Source of the DNA: Elstera sp043721315
GTDB taxonomy: Bacteria > Pseudomonadota > Alphaproteobacteria > Elsterales > Elsteraceae
Assembly: GCA_043721315.1 (NCBI GenBank)
Contig: JAYSQZ010000019.1
Span: forward strand, 1 to 64,000
Reading direction: 5' to 3'
DNA: 64,000 nucleotides
The notes under the pieces: generated by a model
What the model was told of the DNA's origin: nothing
What the model saw: only the letters and a program-made list of their open reading frames with translations
Databases searched by the model: none
Part shown: positions 23,832 through 32,588 of the stretch, piece by piece
Position numbering within the stretch: the first letter of the stretch is position 1
Layout: the number at the start of each line of letters is the position of its first letter
Made by a program: the position numbers and the translations under genes

Positions 23832-24218
23832 TTACGCAGCCTTACCCTTCGGCTTACGCGCCACAACCTTTTCGGCGATACGCGCGGACTTGCCGCGACG
23901 GTCGCGCAGGTAGTAGAGCTTCGCCCGGCGCACAGCACCGCGACGCACGACTTCAATACCAGCCAAACGCGGCGAGTAGAGCGGGAATACCCGCTCCACG
24001 CCTTCACCGTAGGAAATTTTCCGCACGGTAAAGTTGGAGTTGATACCGGAGTTCTTACGGGCAATCACCACGCCTTCGTAGGCCTGGATACGCTCGCGCG
24101 TGCCTTCGATAACCTTCACCTTCACCTTTACGGTATCGCCAGGAGCGAAGACCGGGATGGGGTTTTCGGCAGTGAGCTTCGCAATCTGCTCTTGCTCAAG
24201 AGTTTGAATGATGTTCAT
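23832..24218 (-). CDS. rplS: 50S ribosomal protein L19
   Basis: A large-subunit protein at the 30S-50S interface, 128 aa. The ATG at 24218, with AAGGAAG six bases upstream, opens MNIIQTLEQEQIAKL. The conserved centre is PGDTVKVKVKV, YEGVVIARKN, FPLYSPRLAGIEVVRRG and AKLYYLRDRRGKSARI. It is the last gene of the rpsP-rimM-trmD-rplS operon, after a gap of 100 bases that contains hairpins. Confidence 0.97.
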   Translation of the reverse strand: MNIIQTLEQEQIAKLTAENPIPVFAPGDTVKVKVKVIEGTRERIQAYEGVVIARKNSGINSNFTVRKISYGEGVERVFPLYSPRLAGIEVVRRGAVRRAKLYYLRDRRGKSARIAEKVVARKPKGKAA

Positions 24219-24250
24219 AGCATCTTCCTTTAAGGATCGAGAGAAGCCAT

Positions 24251-24331
24251 CGGCCTTGCAGCCGGGGCTTATCGAGAGCGATAAGGAGATCACTCCCCCT
24301 ACCGTGACGGCACGACGGTTAACGTCGTGCC
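24251..24331 (-). promoter_or_regulatory. Hairpin cluster between trmD and rplS
   Basis: Three stem-loops: GGCACGAC/GTCGTGCC (24309-24316 with 24324-24331, spanning the trmD stop codon), CTTATCG/CGATAAG (24268-24274 with 24279-24285) and CGGC/GCCG (24251-24254 with 24261-24264). None has a T-run, so they may be processing or translational control structures rather than terminators. Confidence 0.45.
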
Positions 24332-25074
24332 GGGACTGAACGGGCCTCAAAAGCCCGCATCAGATCGGGTCGGCGGGCGCCGGTAATCGCCTCGGCTTGC
24401 GCCTGACGCCACCGCGCTATTTCCGCATGATTGCCGGAGAGCAGCACGGGGGGAACCCCCCGCCCGGCCCAATCGGCAGGGCGGGTATAGTGCGGATACT
24501 CCAGCAACCCATGCGAAAAACTTTCTTCCGCCGTAGTCTCTTCATTGCCCATAACGCCGGGAAGCAAACGGATACAGGCATCTAAGAGGACCAGTGCCGC
24601 AGGCTCCCCGCCCGACAGAACGTAATCCCCTAAGCTGACCTCTTCCATCTCCCAAGCCTCCAAAACCCGTTGATCGACGCCTTCATAGCGCCCACACAGC
24701 AGGATCGGGCCAGGGCCTTCCGCCAGCGCCATCACCCGCGCTTGCGTTAAGGGGGCACCGCGCGGCGACAGGTACAGGATCGGGCGATCCGAACCTTCTG
24801 TTACCACCAAGCGCTTGGCGCGGTCAGACATAACCACCGAGCGCAACGCGCTGTCGATCACGTCGGGCCGCATCACCAACCCCGCGCCGCCGCCGAAGGG
24901 CGAATCATCAACGCTGGCGTGCCGGTCGGTGGCGAAATCACGAATCTGGACCGCCTCGATCCGAACCCGGTCCACCGCTAGGGCCTTGCCCGCTAAAGAA
25001 TGCCCGAGTACGCCAGGAAACATCTCGGGGAACAGCGTTAAGACCGTTGCGGTCCAAGGTTCGGCAGCCGTCAT
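24319..25074 (-). CDS. trmD: tRNA (guanine37-N1)-methyltransferase
   Basis: A SPOUT methyltransferase that makes m1G37 and prevents frameshifting. It has 251 aa. The N-terminus VLTLFPEMFPGVLGHSLAG, then RDFATDRHASVDDSPFGGGA, and the trefoil-knot AdoMet loop LLCGRYEGVDQRVLE and LGDYVLSGGEPAAL are all present. The start overlaps the rimM stop by four bases. Confidence 0.97.
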   Translation of the reverse strand: MTAAEPWTATVLTLFPEMFPGVLGHSLAGKALAVDRVRIEAVQIRDFATDRHASVDDSPFGGGAGLVMRPDVIDSALRSVVMSDRAKRLVVTEGSDRPILYLSPRGAPLTQARVMALAEGPGPILLCGRYEGVDQRVLEAWEMEEVSLGDYVLSGGEPAALVLLDACIRLLPGVMGNEETTAEESFSHGLLEYPHYTRPADWAGRGVPPVLLSGNHAEIARWRQAQAEAITGARRPDLMRAFEARSVPARR

Positions 25075-25661
25075 GCCGCATCACCCGAAGCCGTCTCGGT
25101 CTCATCATCCCCGCCGCGCCCCGGCTCGCCCATAACTTCGTCGGGCAGGCGGATGGTCAGGCGGCGCTCGGCAATCGAAATCACCGGCACCACGGCCTTG
25201 GTGAACGGCAGGTAGAACCCACCCTTCGGGCCATTAACCACTTCCAGCACGTCCCCCGCGCCAAAATCATGGATTGCCCGCACTTGGCCTAAACGGTCGC
25301 CCGCCTCGGTTACGCACAGACAGCCAATCAAATCGGCATGGTAGAAATCGTCAGCCTCGCCTAAATCGGGCAGAACCGCCCGGTCCACGTAAAGCCGACG
25401 CCCGTTGAGTGCTTGCGCCGTGTCGCGGTCTTCAACCCCCGTAACGCGCACGACCAGAACATCGCCTTTACTGCCTTTGGGGGCTTGCCCACCAGAGGCG
25501 AGACGAAACTCGCGGCCCTGCTCGTCGTGTAACGGCTGATAGCGCAACACGTCTTTCGGCACGCCGGTATAGCTGTGCAACCGCACCAAACCACGCACCC
25601 CTTGCGCGCCGGCGAACTGGCCGACGCACAAACGGTTAGACGGGTTAGACGCTTGCACCAT
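25071..25661 (-). CDS. rimM: Ribosome maturation factor RimM
   Basis: A 30S assembly factor that binds S19, 196 aa. The N-terminal RimM domain shows LCVGQFAGAQGVRGLVRLHSY, and the C-terminal PRC-barrel has DDFYHADLIGCLCVTEAG and GAGDVLEV. The final 25 residues are acidic and extend past the usual end. It is separated from rpsP by 22 bases and overlaps trmD. Confidence 0.95.
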   Translation of the reverse strand: MVQASNPSNRLCVGQFAGAQGVRGLVRLHSYTGVPKDVLRYQPLHDEQGREFRLASGGQAPKGSKGDVLVVRVTGVEDRDTAQALNGRRLYVDRAVLPDLGEADDFYHADLIGCLCVTEAGDRLGQVRAIHDFGAGDVLEVVNGPKGGFYLPFTKAVVPVISIAERRLTIRLPDEVMGEPGRGGDDETETASGDAA

Positions 25662-25683
25662 TGCCCGCGCGCCGGATCAAAAA

Positions 25684-26055
25684 CTACTCAGCCGCAGCGG
25701 CAGCAGCAGCAGCCTTTTCGGCAGCCGCCGCAGTCGCCTTAGCGCGCTCTTGCGCCTTCTTCTTCGGGGCCGATTTGGTGGGGGTCTCGCGATAGACCGG
25801 TGCTGCAATCAGACCGGCTTTACCAAGGAAGCGGGCCACACGATCCGTCGGCTGTGCGCCAACCGAAAGCCAATGCTTAATGCGCTCTTGGTCCAGATGC
25901 AGACGATCGGGATGATCCTGGGCAACCATCGGGTTGTAGGCACCGACCTTTTCGATGAAACGGCCATCGCGCGGCGAGGTCGCTTCGGCGATCACGATGC
26001 GATAGTACGGACGCTTCTTGGCACCACCACGGGTCAGACGAATCTTAAGAGACAT
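25684..26055 (-). CDS. rpsP: 30S ribosomal protein S16
   Basis: A small-subunit assembly protein, 123 aa. MSLKIRLTRGGAKKRPYYRI opens the protein, and DGRFIEKVGAYNP and RIKHWLSVGAQPTD follow. Beyond the S16 core of about 85 residues lies a tail of Lys and then almost pure Ala (KKKAQERAKATAAAAEKAAA), a low-complexity extension common in alphaproteobacterial S16. It sits between ffh and rimM. Confidence 0.97.
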   Translation of the reverse strand: MSLKIRLTRGGAKKRPYYRIVIAEATSPRDGRFIEKVGAYNPMVAQDHPDRLHLDQERIKHWLSVGAQPTDRVARFLGKAGLIAAPVYRETPTKSAPKKKAQERAKATAAAAEKAAAAAAAAE

Positions 26056-26143
26056 AGAGCAACTTCCTTACAGGGTATAAATAACACACAAGGGTTTTCC
26101 GCCCGAAAGCGACCACCCGTTTCAGAGGAACCAGGTTAAGCTT

Positions 26144-27517
26144 TCATCGCGGAAAGCCGCCCTTGCCCATCATATTTTGAAGCTGCGGCATCATGCGGTT
26201 GAGCTTGCCGGATTTGCCCATCGCCTGAACCTGCTTCATCATTTTCTGCATATCGCCGAACTGCTTCATCAGCCGATTAACGTCGGCCACACTGGTGCCG
26301 GAGCCGTTGGCGATGCGAACGCGGCGTTTAGCGTTCAGCACTTTCGGGTCGCGCCGTTCGGCCTTGGTCATCGAGAGGATGATCGCCTCTTGGCGCTTCA
26401 GCATCCCATCGTCGATCTTGGCTTCGGATAGTTGTTTTTTGACTTTGGCAACGCCCGGCAACATGCCCATCAGCCCGCCCATGCCGCCCATTTTTTTAAG
26501 CTGACGCAGTTGCGACAGGAAATCTTCGAGATCGAAGGTGCCCTTCTGCATTTTGGCGGCGAGCTTTTCGGCCTCGGCCTGATCAATGGTCGCCACGGCC
26601 TTTTCGACCAGGCTGACGACATCGCCCATACCCAAGATACGCCCGGCAATACGATCCGGGTGGAAATCTTCCAGCGCATCCATTTTTTCGCCGGTGCCGA
26701 GCAGCTTGATCGGCTTGCCCGTGACCGAGCGCATTGCCAGCGCCGCACCGCCGCGCGCATCGCCGTCGATCCGGGTTAGCATGATCCCCGACAGGCCAAC
26801 GCGCTCGTTAAAGATGCGCGCCGTATTCACGGCGTCTTGCCCAGTCATAGCATCGGCCACCAGCAGCGTTTCCGCCGGCTGCGTCGCGTCGCGCACGGCC
26901 TCGACTTCAAGCATCAGCGCGTCGTCGATAGACAGGCGGCCCGCCGTGTCCAGCATCAGCACGTCATAGCCTTCGGTTTTCGCCATCGTCAGCGCGCGCT
27001 TGGCGATTTCGAGAGGCTGCTGACCCGCCACGATGGGCAAGGTCGCAACGGACACCTGACGCCCCAGAACCGCCAACTGCTCTTGCGCCGCCGGACGGGC
27101 CACATCGAGCGAGGCCATCAGCACTTTTTTGCGGTCACGCTCGGACAGGCGTTTGGCGATTTTCGCCGTGCTCGTGGTTTTACCGGAGCCTTGCAGGCCG
27201 ACCATCATCACCACGACCGGGGCGGCGGCCACCAGATCGAGGGTTTGAACCGTGCCGCCGAGCAACTCGACCAGATGATCGTGAACGATCTTGACGACCA
27301 TTTGACCGGGGGTGATGGATTTAACCACCTCCGCCCCAACGGCGCGTTCTTTAACCGAATTGATGAAATCTTTAACAACGGGCAGGGCTACATCGGCTTC
27401 TAGCAGCGCGATCCGCACTTCGCGCAGGGCTTCGTTCACGTCGGACTCGGAAAGAGCGCCGCGCTTTTTAAGCCGGTCGAAAACCTCCCCTAACCGCGTA
27501 CTCAGCCCGTCGAACAT
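26144..27517 (-). CDS. ffh: Signal recognition particle protein Ffh
   Basis: The GTPase that binds 4.5S RNA and signal sequences of nascent membrane proteins. It has 457 aa. The N domain starts MFDGLSTRLGEVFDRLKKRG; the G domain contains GLQGSGKTTSTAKIA, the DVARPAAQEQL motif, LDTAGRL and TRIDGDARGGAAL; the M domain from about residue 300 is rich in Met (MGGMGGLMGMLPG) and holds the RNA-binding SGTSVADVNRLMKQF. The RNA partner is encoded at 63.4 kb. Confidence 0.97.
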   Translation of the reverse strand: MFDGLSTRLGEVFDRLKKRGALSESDVNEALREVRIALLEADVALPVVKDFINSVKERAVGAEVVKSITPGQMVVKIVHDHLVELLGGTVQTLDLVAAAPVVVMMVGLQGSGKTTSTAKIAKRLSERDRKKVLMASLDVARPAAQEQLAVLGRQVSVATLPIVAGQQPLEIAKRALTMAKTEGYDVLMLDTAGRLSIDDALMLEVEAVRDATQPAETLLVADAMTGQDAVNTARIFNERVGLSGIMLTRIDGDARGGAALAMRSVTGKPIKLLGTGEKMDALEDFHPDRIAGRILGMGDVVSLVEKAVATIDQAEAEKLAAKMQKGTFDLEDFLSQLRQLKKMGGMGGLMGMLPGVAKVKKQLSEAKIDDGMLKRQEAIILSMTKAERRDPKVLNAKRRVRIANGSGTSVADVNRLMKQFGDMQKMMKQVQAMGKSGKLNRMMPQLQNMMGKGGFPR

Positions 27518-27540
27518 GCTGCCTGCTTACCCGTTCCCAC

Positions 27541-27579
27541 AAAACAAAAACGCCGGTGCGCGACACTCGCGAACCGGCG
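27541..27579 (-). terminator. Terminator-like hairpin in the ffh leader
   Basis: CGCCGGT (27551-27557) pairs with ACCGGCG (27573-27579), with extra GCG/CGC pairing inside. In the minus direction it is followed by TTTTTGTTTT and then by the ffh start 23 bases later. No minus-strand gene lies upstream, so it could be an attenuator of ffh or could block antisense transcripts from the neighbouring kinase gene. Confidence 0.6.
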
Positions 27580-27680
27580 AGGATCTTCCCCTGGGGAAAA
27601 CCCTTCGATAAGATGGCAGCACATAGCGCTTTTGATGCCTTGAGTCAAACAGACTCGCACCGCACGCTTTGGGAGTTTGT

Positions 27681-29174
27681 GTGACGACCCCAATCCCCCC
27701 GCCGAATACCGCCCCTGCCCTGCCTGCCGCGCCAGAGGATCAGCAGGAGTTGTTTACCACGCTGCTGGACGGCAGCAATCAGGCTATCTTGATTCATGAT
27801 CGGCTGGAGCCGCTCTACGCCAACCGCAGGTTTGCACGCCTTTTAGGCTTCGAGACCCCGGAGGACGTGATTGCCGCAGGCTGGCTTGATGATCTTATCC
27901 CCCTGCAACGCCTCGTGCGCGCCTTCGTTGTTTGGAGCCGAGTGCTGGAGAGCGGCCAGCCGGTGACGCTAACCGACGTAAAGGGCCTCAACCGCCACGG
28001 GGCGGAAATTTTCGTCGATATTCACACGCGCCCGATCCAGTGGCAGGGCCGGACGGTGATTTTCTCCAGCCTTTACGATGTTACCGCGCGGTCGCGGGCC
28101 AAGCGCGATTTAGAGCGGGCCTATCTGCGCTACCGCCAACTCGCTGAATCCGCCCATGACGTGTTTTGGGATATGACCCCCGACGGCACGCTCACCCACG
28201 TAGAAGGCGGCGACGATCTGGGCCACGCCTTCAGCCTGTGTTTGGGCGACCCCTGGCTGGAGCATGTGCCGGTGGAGGCGCGCGACGAGGACACGATTGC
28301 TACCCTACAAACCGCCTTTCGCGCTGGGCGGGCCTTTCGCACTCAAACCATTCCCTTCGATCTCGGCCCGCTGGGGCGGCGGTTGATCGAGGTTAATGGC
28401 GTGCCCGTCTTCGATGAATCCGACACACTCATCGGCTTTCGCGGCACCTTCCGCGACGAAACTGGGGCGGACCAAGCCCGGCGGGAGGGCGAATTGCAGC
28501 GCAATCTGGCCGCCCTGGGGCGCGTTTCCGGCGGCGTTGCTCACGAAATCAATAATCTGCTGCAACCCATCCTCACCTTCTCCCGCCTCGCCGCCGATAG
28601 GGCCACGACGGACCGGGACCGGGAGGCGATGCAAACCATTCTCACCAGTGCCCGCCAAGCCCGCGACATTGTAAAAACCGTGCTGGAATTCGCCCGCCCG
28701 CGCAATGCCAACGGCCTCTCAACGGTTACAAACCCGCTGGCGGTGATCGACCGGGAAGTACAGATTCTGACGACGCTCGCGCCGGAAGTTCAGGTTAGCG
28801 TCTGCCATAGCCCCAGCGACCATCGGGCGATTGTTGGCAGCGCTGCCGAGCTTGGGCAAATCATCGCCAATCTGGTCAAGAATGCCTTTGAAGCAATGGA
28901 AGGCCAGGGCCGCGTCACGCTCACCACCGCGCCCACCCCGGACGGCAAGGCGCTGGCGCTAACCTGCGCCGACACCGGCCCCGGTATGAGCGAAACCGTG
29001 CGGGCGCGCATATTTGAGCCTTTTTTCACCACGAAGGAGTTCGGCAAAGGCACCGGCCTGGGGCTATCCATTGTCTATGGTATTGTGCGGCGTTGGGGCG
29101 GAACCATTCGCTGCGAAAGCCTACCCGGTGCGGGAACCCGCTTTGCGCTGACTTTACCCTACGCCGAAGCTTAG
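27681..29174 (+). CDS. PAS-domain sensor histidine kinase, soluble
   Basis: A 497-residue kinase without membrane helices, so the signal is cytoplasmic. The GTG at 27681 has GGGAG five bases upstream. Two PAS-like domains (about 25-140 and 145-265) lead to a dimerisation helix with VSGGVAHEINNLLQPIL (phosphate acceptor H288) and an HATPase domain with NLVKNAFEAME, DTGPGMS and GKGTGLGLSIVYGIV. The class resembles NtrB-like or hybrid-free FixL relatives. A stand-alone receiver gene 165 bases downstream is its probable partner. Confidence 0.9.
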   Translation: MTTPIPPPNTAPALPAAPEDQQELFTTLLDGSNQAILIHDRLEPLYANRRFARLLGFETPEDVIAAGWLDDLIPLQRLVRAFVVWSRVLESGQPVTLTDVKGLNRHGAEIFVDIHTRPIQWQGRTVIFSSLYDVTARSRAKRDLERAYLRYRQLAESAHDVFWDMTPDGTLTHVEGGDDLGHAFSLCLGDPWLEHVPVEARDEDTIATLQTAFRAGRAFRTQTIPFDLGPLGRRLIEVNGVPVFDESDTLIGFRGTFRDETGADQARREGELQRNLAALGRVSGGVAHEINNLLQPILTFSRLAADRATTDRDREAMQTILTSARQARDIVKTVLEFARPRNANGLSTVTNPLAVIDREVQILTTLAPEVQVSVCHSPSDHRAIVGSAAELGQIIANLVKNAFEAMEGQGRVTLTTAPTPDGKALALTCADTGPGMSETVRARIFEPFFTTKEFGKGTGLGLSIVYGIVRRWGGTIRCESLPGAGTRFALTLPYAEA

Positions 29175-29226
29175 AGAAAAGGCGGTATCACCCGCGACGA
29201 CGCATTTTATTAACAGACAATTGATA

Positions 29227-29268
29227 AGAGCGTTTGCCGTGAGGCGACGCGAACGCAAAATGCTCTAA
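29227..29268. repeat. REP-like dispersed palindrome, copy 2
   Basis: The right half (29249-29268) matches 2859-2878 base for base over 20 positions. The left arm AGAGCGTTT pairs with AAATGCTCT through one G-T pair, and GTGAG occurs in the loop as in copy 1. It lies in the gap between the kinase and receiver genes. Confidence 0.68.
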
Positions 29269-29338
29269 TACCTTTCCTGCCTACCGGATTCATCTTAGAG
29301 TGCGCGTGTAACTTGACCAACGATTAGGCCAGCGCCCC

Positions 29339-29737
29339 ATGATCGAGGCTTCCGCATCGCTTTCCATCCTGATTGTTGAAGACGTGGCCGCTGTGCGGGA
29401 GGCGATTGCGCTGATCTTGCTGGATGCAGGGCACCGGATTGAACGCGCCGAAAATGGCGAACAGGCCGAAGTTCTCCTCCGAGACCCGCAGTTTCAGTTC
29501 GATGTGGTCGTAACGGACTTGTGGATGCCGGGGGTGGACGGGTTGCAACTGCTCGCCCGCTGGCGCGCGGCCCGGCCCGAGACGCGCTTCGTGGTCGTTT
29601 CCGGCGGATCGCGCAGTATGCCGTTGGAAGTCTCCACCGCCGCTGCCGAAGCGCGTGGGGCAGATGCGGTGGTGTTTAAGCCCTTCGAGCCGGAAGAGTT
29701 GCTGGCCGCGCTTATTCCGTCTGGCCAGAACGGTTAA
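29339..29737 (+). CDS. Single-domain response regulator (receiver only)
   Basis: A 132-residue CheY-like receiver with no output domain. Acidic pocket VEDV near residue 14, phosphorylation site D60 in VVVTDLWMPGVDG, switch residue SGG near 88-90 and K114 in VVFKPFEPEEL are in place. It follows the PAS kinase gene and probably takes phosphate from it, acting through a protein target or a phosphorelay. Its end overlaps the MarR-like gene on the other strand by 26 bases. Confidence 0.88.
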   Translation: MIEASASLSILIVEDVAAVREAIALILLDAGHRIERAENGEQAEVLLRDPQFQFDVVVTDLWMPGVDGLQLLARWRAARPETRFVVVSGGSRSMPLEVSTAAAEARGADAVVFKPFEPEELLAALIPSGQNG

Positions 29738-30365
29738 CCCGAGGGTAAAAACCGATCACGCCTTCTGGCAGCTGGCCCGCATTTGTTTGAGTAGGCCCGC
29801 TCGCCAGCGGGACTGGGTGAATACCAGGACGCAACCGCTCTGGCTCCAACGATGTTGGCACTGGGGCGGGATCGTCCTCCGCCGAGGCAACGCCCCGTGC
29901 AGGCAAGCGGCGCAACACGCCTTCAGCGGCTTCGATCAAACTGACGCGCAAAATTGGCTCAAGCTGGGCCACCGCCCGCCCAATTTCGTTTAAGGGATCG
30001 TCGGCAATACGCTGACGGCCCTTCAAGGTGAGATCAATCCGCAGAATTTTGCCCCGCCCCGGCATTTTATTGCTCGTGACATAGCCTTTTCCAATCAGCG
30101 CTTTCACGGTCTGCCAGGACGTGCCGAGTGAGGCCCCGACGAAAGCCGCGAAGGCAGAGACCGTGCGCGCTTCCGCCCCCGCGCGCGAAAAATAGCGTAA
30201 GGCCGACCATTGCGCCGGGTGCAGCCCGGTCGCCCATGCCGCCGCATCGGCACGTCGGCCAATTTGATCGAGAAGCGCTGCTATCGCCATACTCTGACGA
30301 TCCGGCGGCGGTTGTGCCATTCCTGCGGCACCAAGCGCCCCTGAAGGGGGCGGAGTGGACTCCAT
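29712..30365 (-). CDS. MarR-like winged-helix regulator with long tail
   Basis: A 217-residue protein. Residues 25-140 look like a MarR-type winged helix: MAIAALLDQIGRRADAAAWA, PAQWSALRYFSRAG, a helix-turn-helix at FVGASLGTSWQTVKALIGKG and the wing GRGKILRIDLT followed by LKGRQRI. The C-terminal 60 residues are proline-rich and of unknown purpose. Later ATG starts (30320 or 30290) are possible. The regulated genes cannot be named; the divergent flank is non-coding. Confidence 0.72.
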   Translation of the reverse strand: MESTPPPSGALGAAGMAQPPPDRQSMAIAALLDQIGRRADAAAWATGLHPAQWSALRYFSRAGAEARTVSAFAAFVGASLGTSWQTVKALIGKGYVTSNKMPGRGKILRIDLTLKGRQRIADDPLNEIGRAVAQLEPILRVSLIEAAEGVLRRLPARGVASAEDDPAPVPTSLEPERLRPGIHPVPLASGPTQTNAGQLPEGVIGFYPRVNRSGQTE

Positions 30366-30507
30366 GCGCCACGCCCTTTGCTCTGTCTTTGTTATCTAAG
30401 TCCAGCTCTAGTCTGCGATGCTCGACTATATCTCTGTTCATTATCATCAAGGCTTAGGGGGGCTGTCGAGAGAATTACAGCAAAACGCCCCCGAGCTTGC
30501 GACATCC

Positions 30508-31605
30508 TTAAAGGAGATTGGCGGTTTTCAAGCGCTGGGACGCTTCTGCCGCGCGGGCTTCGCGCAGGCCCTGTTCCAAGTTGGCCGCACCCTCTTTATC
30601 GTCATCGCGGCGGTTACGCGCGTCGGCAGCGGTCACGCGGCCATCACCATCGGTATCCTTACCCGTGAGGGCATCGCCGACGCCTTCAGTGGTTTCGAGT
30701 GCGGCCATCGTCAGCATCGTGAGGAAGGTGGCGTTCGACAGGCCCGTGGGCAACGAGGCAATTGTATCGTTGTCGGCAGAGGGCGCGTGCGGCAAGAAGC
30801 GCACATAGTCCTGACGTGGCCCCTGCATCGTGCTGGGGGCGGGTTTATTGGCGCGCGGCCCCGCAACAGCCGCACCGCCTTCTTCCAGAGCCGCAAAACT
30901 CTCGGCCTTTTTTTCAATCGACCGGCTGAACATACGAAACACTTCGCCCACGGTGCGCGGGCGGCCCGTTTCCTTATCGTAGAACACGCCGCGATTGGAG
31001 GACGCCGCTTCCGGCATCAGTTTGGCTGCGGGTAAATCGGCGTTGCGGTCCACCGCTGCCAGAAACTTGGTCGCCCCTTGCGCGCCCAAGAAATGCGCCA
31101 AATACATCTCCGCGCCGCCGACAGAACGGTTCAGATTGCGCTCTAGCGTTTCCTTATTGCCCAAGGCGAATTCCGCGCCGATGACGGCGGCGACCTTGGC
31201 ATCTTTCCGCAGATTAAGAATCTCTTGCTTCAGGGCCGGGTCGCGCACGCTAAACCCGCCCTTACCATTGGCCTCAATGGCTTTGGCATAATGGCCTAGG
31301 CCGTGTTTGCCGCCATGTTCCTTGACCATCTGCATCCAGGTGGAATCGAGGAACTGATACAGGCCAGTCGCCGTACTGGTCGAAGCCTTGGCGTCGGTAT
31401 TGAAGCTGCTTTCCTGGGCGGCCTGGGCCATCAGATAGGAGAAGTTTACCCCCGTCTTTTTAGCGGCTTGGCGAATGCCTGACAGCACATCGCCTTCAAT
31501 CTTATAGCCCGCAACCTGCTGCGTCTCGGCCCCACGCTCCGTTTTGGAGCCTGCTGCCTTTTGCGCGAGTGCTTTTTGCCCGAGAGCTGAGTTGCCGACT
31601 GCCAT
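30508..31605 (-). CDS. SLT-domain lytic transglycosylase-like protein
   Basis: A 365-residue protein. Residues 35-190 form a transglycosylase/lysozyme-like domain: VNFSYLMAQAAQESSFNTDA places the likely catalytic Glu, then TATGLYQFLDSTWMQMV. It has no clear signal peptide (MAVGNSALGQKALAQKAAG), so export may use another route such as the flagellar system; many flagellar rod-associated transglycosylases look like this. Near the C-terminus, KDTDGDGRVTAADARNRRDD reads like a single calcium-binding EF-hand loop. It is followed by no terminator that I can see. Substrate and location are inferred. Confidence 0.75.
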   Translation of the reverse strand: MAVGNSALGQKALAQKAAGSKTERGAETQQVAGYKIEGDVLSGIRQAAKKTGVNFSYLMAQAAQESSFNTDAKASTSTATGLYQFLDSTWMQMVKEHGGKHGLGHYAKAIEANGKGGFSVRDPALKQEILNLRKDAKVAAVIGAEFALGNKETLERNLNRSVGGAEMYLAHFLGAQGATKFLAAVDRNADLPAAKLMPEAASSNRGVFYDKETGRPRTVGEVFRMFSRSIEKKAESFAALEEGGAAVAGPRANKPAPSTMQGPRQDYVRFLPHAPSADNDTIASLPTGLSNATFLTMLTMAALETTEGVGDALTGKDTDGDGRVTAADARNRRDDDKEGAANLEQGLREARAAEASQRLKTANLL

Positions 31606-31668
31606 TGGTCCTGTCCCTTTGCTAGCTTTTGGACAGTAGCAAAGAACACCGCCCCATTTCAGCCGGAA

Positions 31669-32418
31669 TTATTTACCCAGCGGTATTACCCCGACCAAGG
31701 TTTTCCCTTGGCTCTCTTCGAGGACAGGCGCGCGGTCTGCAATCTCCCGCACGAGCTTTGCTTTAACCGCTGCCGAAAAACTATTGAAACCTTCGGCGAT
31801 TTGCAGAAAAGCCCCCGGCCCGCCGATCACCTCATCCCGAAAGAACCCCGGCAGATCGAGCACCATGCGCCCGAACGTAGGCTTATCGTTCACAATCGGT
31901 AGCGCGTTGATAATGATGCCTTTTTCCACGGCTATATCGCGAAACGGACCCGGCGGGCCGCCAGAGCTATTGCGCCCATCGCCCGAAATATCAATGACCT
32001 GCCGCAAGCCTTCGTGCGGGGCGGCATCAAGCAGCGCCACCGACGCCGCAATCGCCGCGCCAACGGCAGTACGCTGGCCGAACGGGCGCGGCACGGATCG
32101 CAGAATGGCGGCGATTTTCTGGGCGGGCGCCGCGCTATCAATCACCGTCCACGGGATGATAACGGTCTGCAAGTCCGCGCCGGACCACTCCATATAGGTC
32201 ACGGCAATCGCCCCCATCGGGCCGGAGCGAATGGCGTTAATCACCGTAGGGTCCGAGAGCGCTTGGGCATAGCCTTCGCGCTGAAGGGTAAACTCCTCCT
32301 CGTCAATCGAGCGCGACACATCGACCGCCAGCACCAGCAGCAGATCGACCACCCGCGCTTGCGCCGCTGCAACGGGCAGGAGCGCCGCCAGTATCAAACC
32401 TATCCAGAACCGCCGCAT
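31669..32418 (-). CDS. DUF1194 protein with von Willebrand A fold, secreted
   Basis: A 249-residue exported protein. A signal peptide ends near AAAQA (residue 21). The following VDLLLVLAVDVSRSIDEEEF carries the MIDAS-like DxSxS metal site, and the rest matches the DUF1194 pattern: YMEWSGADLQTVIIPW, FGQRTAVGAAIAASV and QVIDISGDGRNSSG. The function of the family is not known. It lies 63 bases downstream of the start of the transglycosylase-like gene's leader and is read in the same direction, but linkage is unproven. Confidence 0.85.
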   Translation of the reverse strand: MRRFWIGLILAALLPVAAAQARVVDLLLVLAVDVSRSIDEEEFTLQREGYAQALSDPTVINAIRSGPMGAIAVTYMEWSGADLQTVIIPWTVIDSAAPAQKIAAILRSVPRPFGQRTAVGAAIAASVALLDAAPHEGLRQVIDISGDGRNSSGGPPGPFRDIAVEKGIIINALPIVNDKPTFGRMVLDLPGFFRDEVIGGPGAFLQIAEGFNSFSAAVKAKLVREIADRAPVLEESQGKTLVGVIPLGK

Positions 32419-32588
32419 GGATCACCCCCCCAAGAACGCGCCTGTAGCCTGCGACGGCTTAACCCTTAACGCAAGATATTCCGCAGTGCTTATGGTTCAG
32501 CGCGGGACGCGCGCGAAACTCTCTTGATCTTCAGCGGAGCTTGCTTCCACGCTGCTGTCCCCGAGTTTTCGCGACCAAGAGGCCCCGA

